This document shows, one piece after another, positions 33,993 through 35,044 of a stretch of 35,044 bases of DNA. The first letter of the stretch is position 1, and each line of letters starts with the position of its first letter. The position numbers were made by a program, and so were the translations under genes. A model generated the notes under the pieces. It ran no database searches and was not told the DNA's origin. It worked only from the letters and a program-made list of their open reading frames with translations. Source of the stretch: Rhodospirillaceae bacterium (lineage in GTDB: Bacteria; Pseudomonadota; Alphaproteobacteria; Thalassobaculales; Thalassobaculaceae); the NCBI GenBank assembly GCA_002708305.1, contig PANE01000002.1, positions 1-35,044 of the forward strand, in the 5' to 3' direction.

Positions 33993-34748
33993 TTAATATT
34001 TAAGCGACCTTTGTCTGCAAGCCTCTCCAAAAGCCTTAAATATTTTTGTATTGACTGTATTCAGTGGACGAGGCCACTCGGGATGCCATTGGACCCCCAG
34101 AGCAAATGTATCTGGGTCGGTCGAGCTTATCGCTTCCACAACCCCATCAGGAGCGACCGCATCAATTCTCAAGCCGTTACCCAATTGATCTATTCCTTGT
34201 GCATGAAGAGAATTCACATTAGTTCTGGTCAAACTTGTAATTTTTTCTAAAAGCCCACCTGATATAATATCAATATTATGCGCTAACCTATAGCGTTTCT
34301 CATGATCCTCTTCATCCCGTCTCATACGATGATCAAATTTATCATCTAAATCGGCTATTCTTTGGTGCAGAGTTCCCCCACATGCCACATTTAGTTCCTG
34401 AATTCCAAGACATAAACCAAGTATAGGAATTTTTCTTTTCAAACATTCCTTAACCAATGGAAGTATAGTGCCGTCACGATAAGTGTCATGCCTTGTTCCT
34501 TCCTCGCTCTCTTTTCCTCTATATTGAGCAGGCTCAACATTTGATGGGCTTCCAGTTAGGAGGAGGCCGTCTATATAATCAGCAAACCCCTCGAGGTCAG
34601 GCAATGCTGGTAAAATAACTGGAGTGCCGCCGATGGGATTTATAACAGCCAATAAATATTTTTCACTGCAACGATGAAAAGGATGCATAGAACCCAGTTC
34701 GCGGCATCCAGAAACACCGATTAATGGCCGTTTATTAATTGTATCCAA
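33993..34748 (-). CDS. Gamma-glutamyl-gamma-aminobutyrate hydrolase-like class I amidotransferase (PuuD type)
   Basis: The Peptidase C26 / class I glutamine amidotransferase triad is present: Cys113 in ILGLCLGIQELNVACGGTL, His222 and Glu224 in GVQWHPEW. The N-terminus RPLIGVSGCRE and GLLLTGSPSNVEPAQY are typical of PuuD and related gamma-glutamyl hydrolases that release free amine or GABA from gamma-glutamyl compounds. PuuD-type proteins often have CRGxQE; here it is CLGIQE. The start is a TTG at 34748 with AAAGGGA about 9 bases upstream. No other putrescine-pathway gene is nearby, so the substrate is open. It is convergent with the ThDP enzyme across 65 bp. Confidence 0.88.
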   Translation of the reverse strand: MDTINKRPLIGVSGCRELGSMHPFHRCSEKYLLAVINPIGGTPVILPALPDLEGFADYIDGLLLTGSPSNVEPAQYRGKESEEGTRHDTYRDGTILPLVKECLKRKIPILGLCLGIQELNVACGGTLHQRIADLDDKFDHRMRRDEEDHEKRYRLAHNIDIISGGLLEKITSLTRTNVNSLHAQGIDQLGNGLRIDAVAPDGVVEAISSTDPDTFALGVQWHPEWPRPLNTVNTKIFKAFGEACRQRSLKY

Positions 34749-35044
34749 TGCTTCAAGTCCCTTTAATGTATTAAGATTATATAATATAGAAATATAGATT
34801 TTTTAGAAAAGGTACCCATTTATCTTTTATAAGCGATATTTTTCAAACAATTATACAATATAAAATAAAAATCGTACTGTCATGGTTGTGCGCTATTATC
34901 GGTTTGGAATTCCTTTACCTTCTAGTTACAACATCTAAGAATTGGTTACAGAGTGTCAAGAACCGTAGTCTTTGGATTTTAAATTCAATTATATCCATTG
35001 GAATTATCTTATTAGATGTACTGATCTATTAGTGGCATCGGGCT
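34749..35044. other. AT-rich intergenic end of the window
   Basis: The last 296 bases hold the upstream region of the leftward amidotransferase gene. Beyond that I see nothing supportable. The longest ATG frame on the + strand (from 34882) is 18 codons and closes, and there is no tRNA-like fold or hairpin. A gene reading in from the right may begin beyond the edge. Confidence 0.5.
34776..34781 (-). promoter_or_regulatory. Candidate -10 element of the amidotransferase gene
   Basis: Read on the minus strand, a perfect TATAAT lies about 28 bases upstream of the TTG start and is followed by the AAAGGGA ribosome site. No good -35 is seen, and the region is very AT-rich, so this is weak. Confidence 0.25.

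Noticed and set aside
1-35044. tRNA, rRNA, CRISPR array, insertion sequence or prophage
   Set aside because: No cloverleaf with a GTTCGAAT-type arm in any spacer, no direct-repeat array, and no transposase, integrase or phage-like protein was seen.

Overview
The window looks like a chromosomal piece of an AT-rich alphaproteobacterium, probably free-living and marine. The basis is: genes densely packed on both strands; protein features I associate with Alphaproteobacteria (ApaG, FolE, TrkH, Pgk, Acs, the sdhCDAB order, a PF12692-type methyltransferase, and an unusual ABC exporter paired with a cyclic-nucleotide-binding protein); visibly low GC; and frequent TTG starts. The taxon is inference. 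I found no tRNA, rRNA, CRISPR array, transposase or phage gene.

Layout. Positions 1-4997 (+) carry housekeeping genes: the 3' end of apaG, then folE, trkH, an argE-type M20 deacetylase and pgk. A small disordered protein (5054-5296) with its own candidate promoter and a Nudix hydrolase follow. From 5934 to 9596 (-) an operon-like set reads leftward: a very unusual 882-residue ABC exporter, a one-domain cyclic-nucleotide-binding protein and a SAM methyltransferase. Across a 167-bp divergent spacer with a long inverted repeat, an 11-gene run (9764-22452, +) starts. It holds two MurG/GT28-like glycosyltransferases, two GT4-like glycosyltransferases, a histidine phosphatase, a polysaccharide-deacetylase-like protein and a small two-helix membrane protein. 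It then continues with no gap above 7 bp into a complete family-5 ABC importer: fused double ATPase, binding protein and two permeases.

The right third is metabolic. It holds panE (-), an IlvD/EDD-family dehydratase that looks like a sugar-acid dehydratase, panC (+), acs (-), the sdhCDAB operon (+), an orphan ThDP-dependent acetolactate-synthase-like enzyme (+) and a PuuD-like class I amidotransferase (-).

How it fits together. The most interesting part is 5934-16478, which reads as an envelope or extracellular glycan assembly and export locus. Six carbohydrate genes are divergently paired with an exporter whose nucleotide-binding domain is heavily modified (Walker A ends GKD, Walker B has Asn, the H-loop position is Gln, and there is an insertion of roughly 330 residues) and with a possible nucleotide-sensing partner. 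The product of this locus cannot be read from sequence. SDH and Acs serve the TCA cycle and acetate activation. PanE and PanC belong to pantothenate synthesis, but panB is not in the window.
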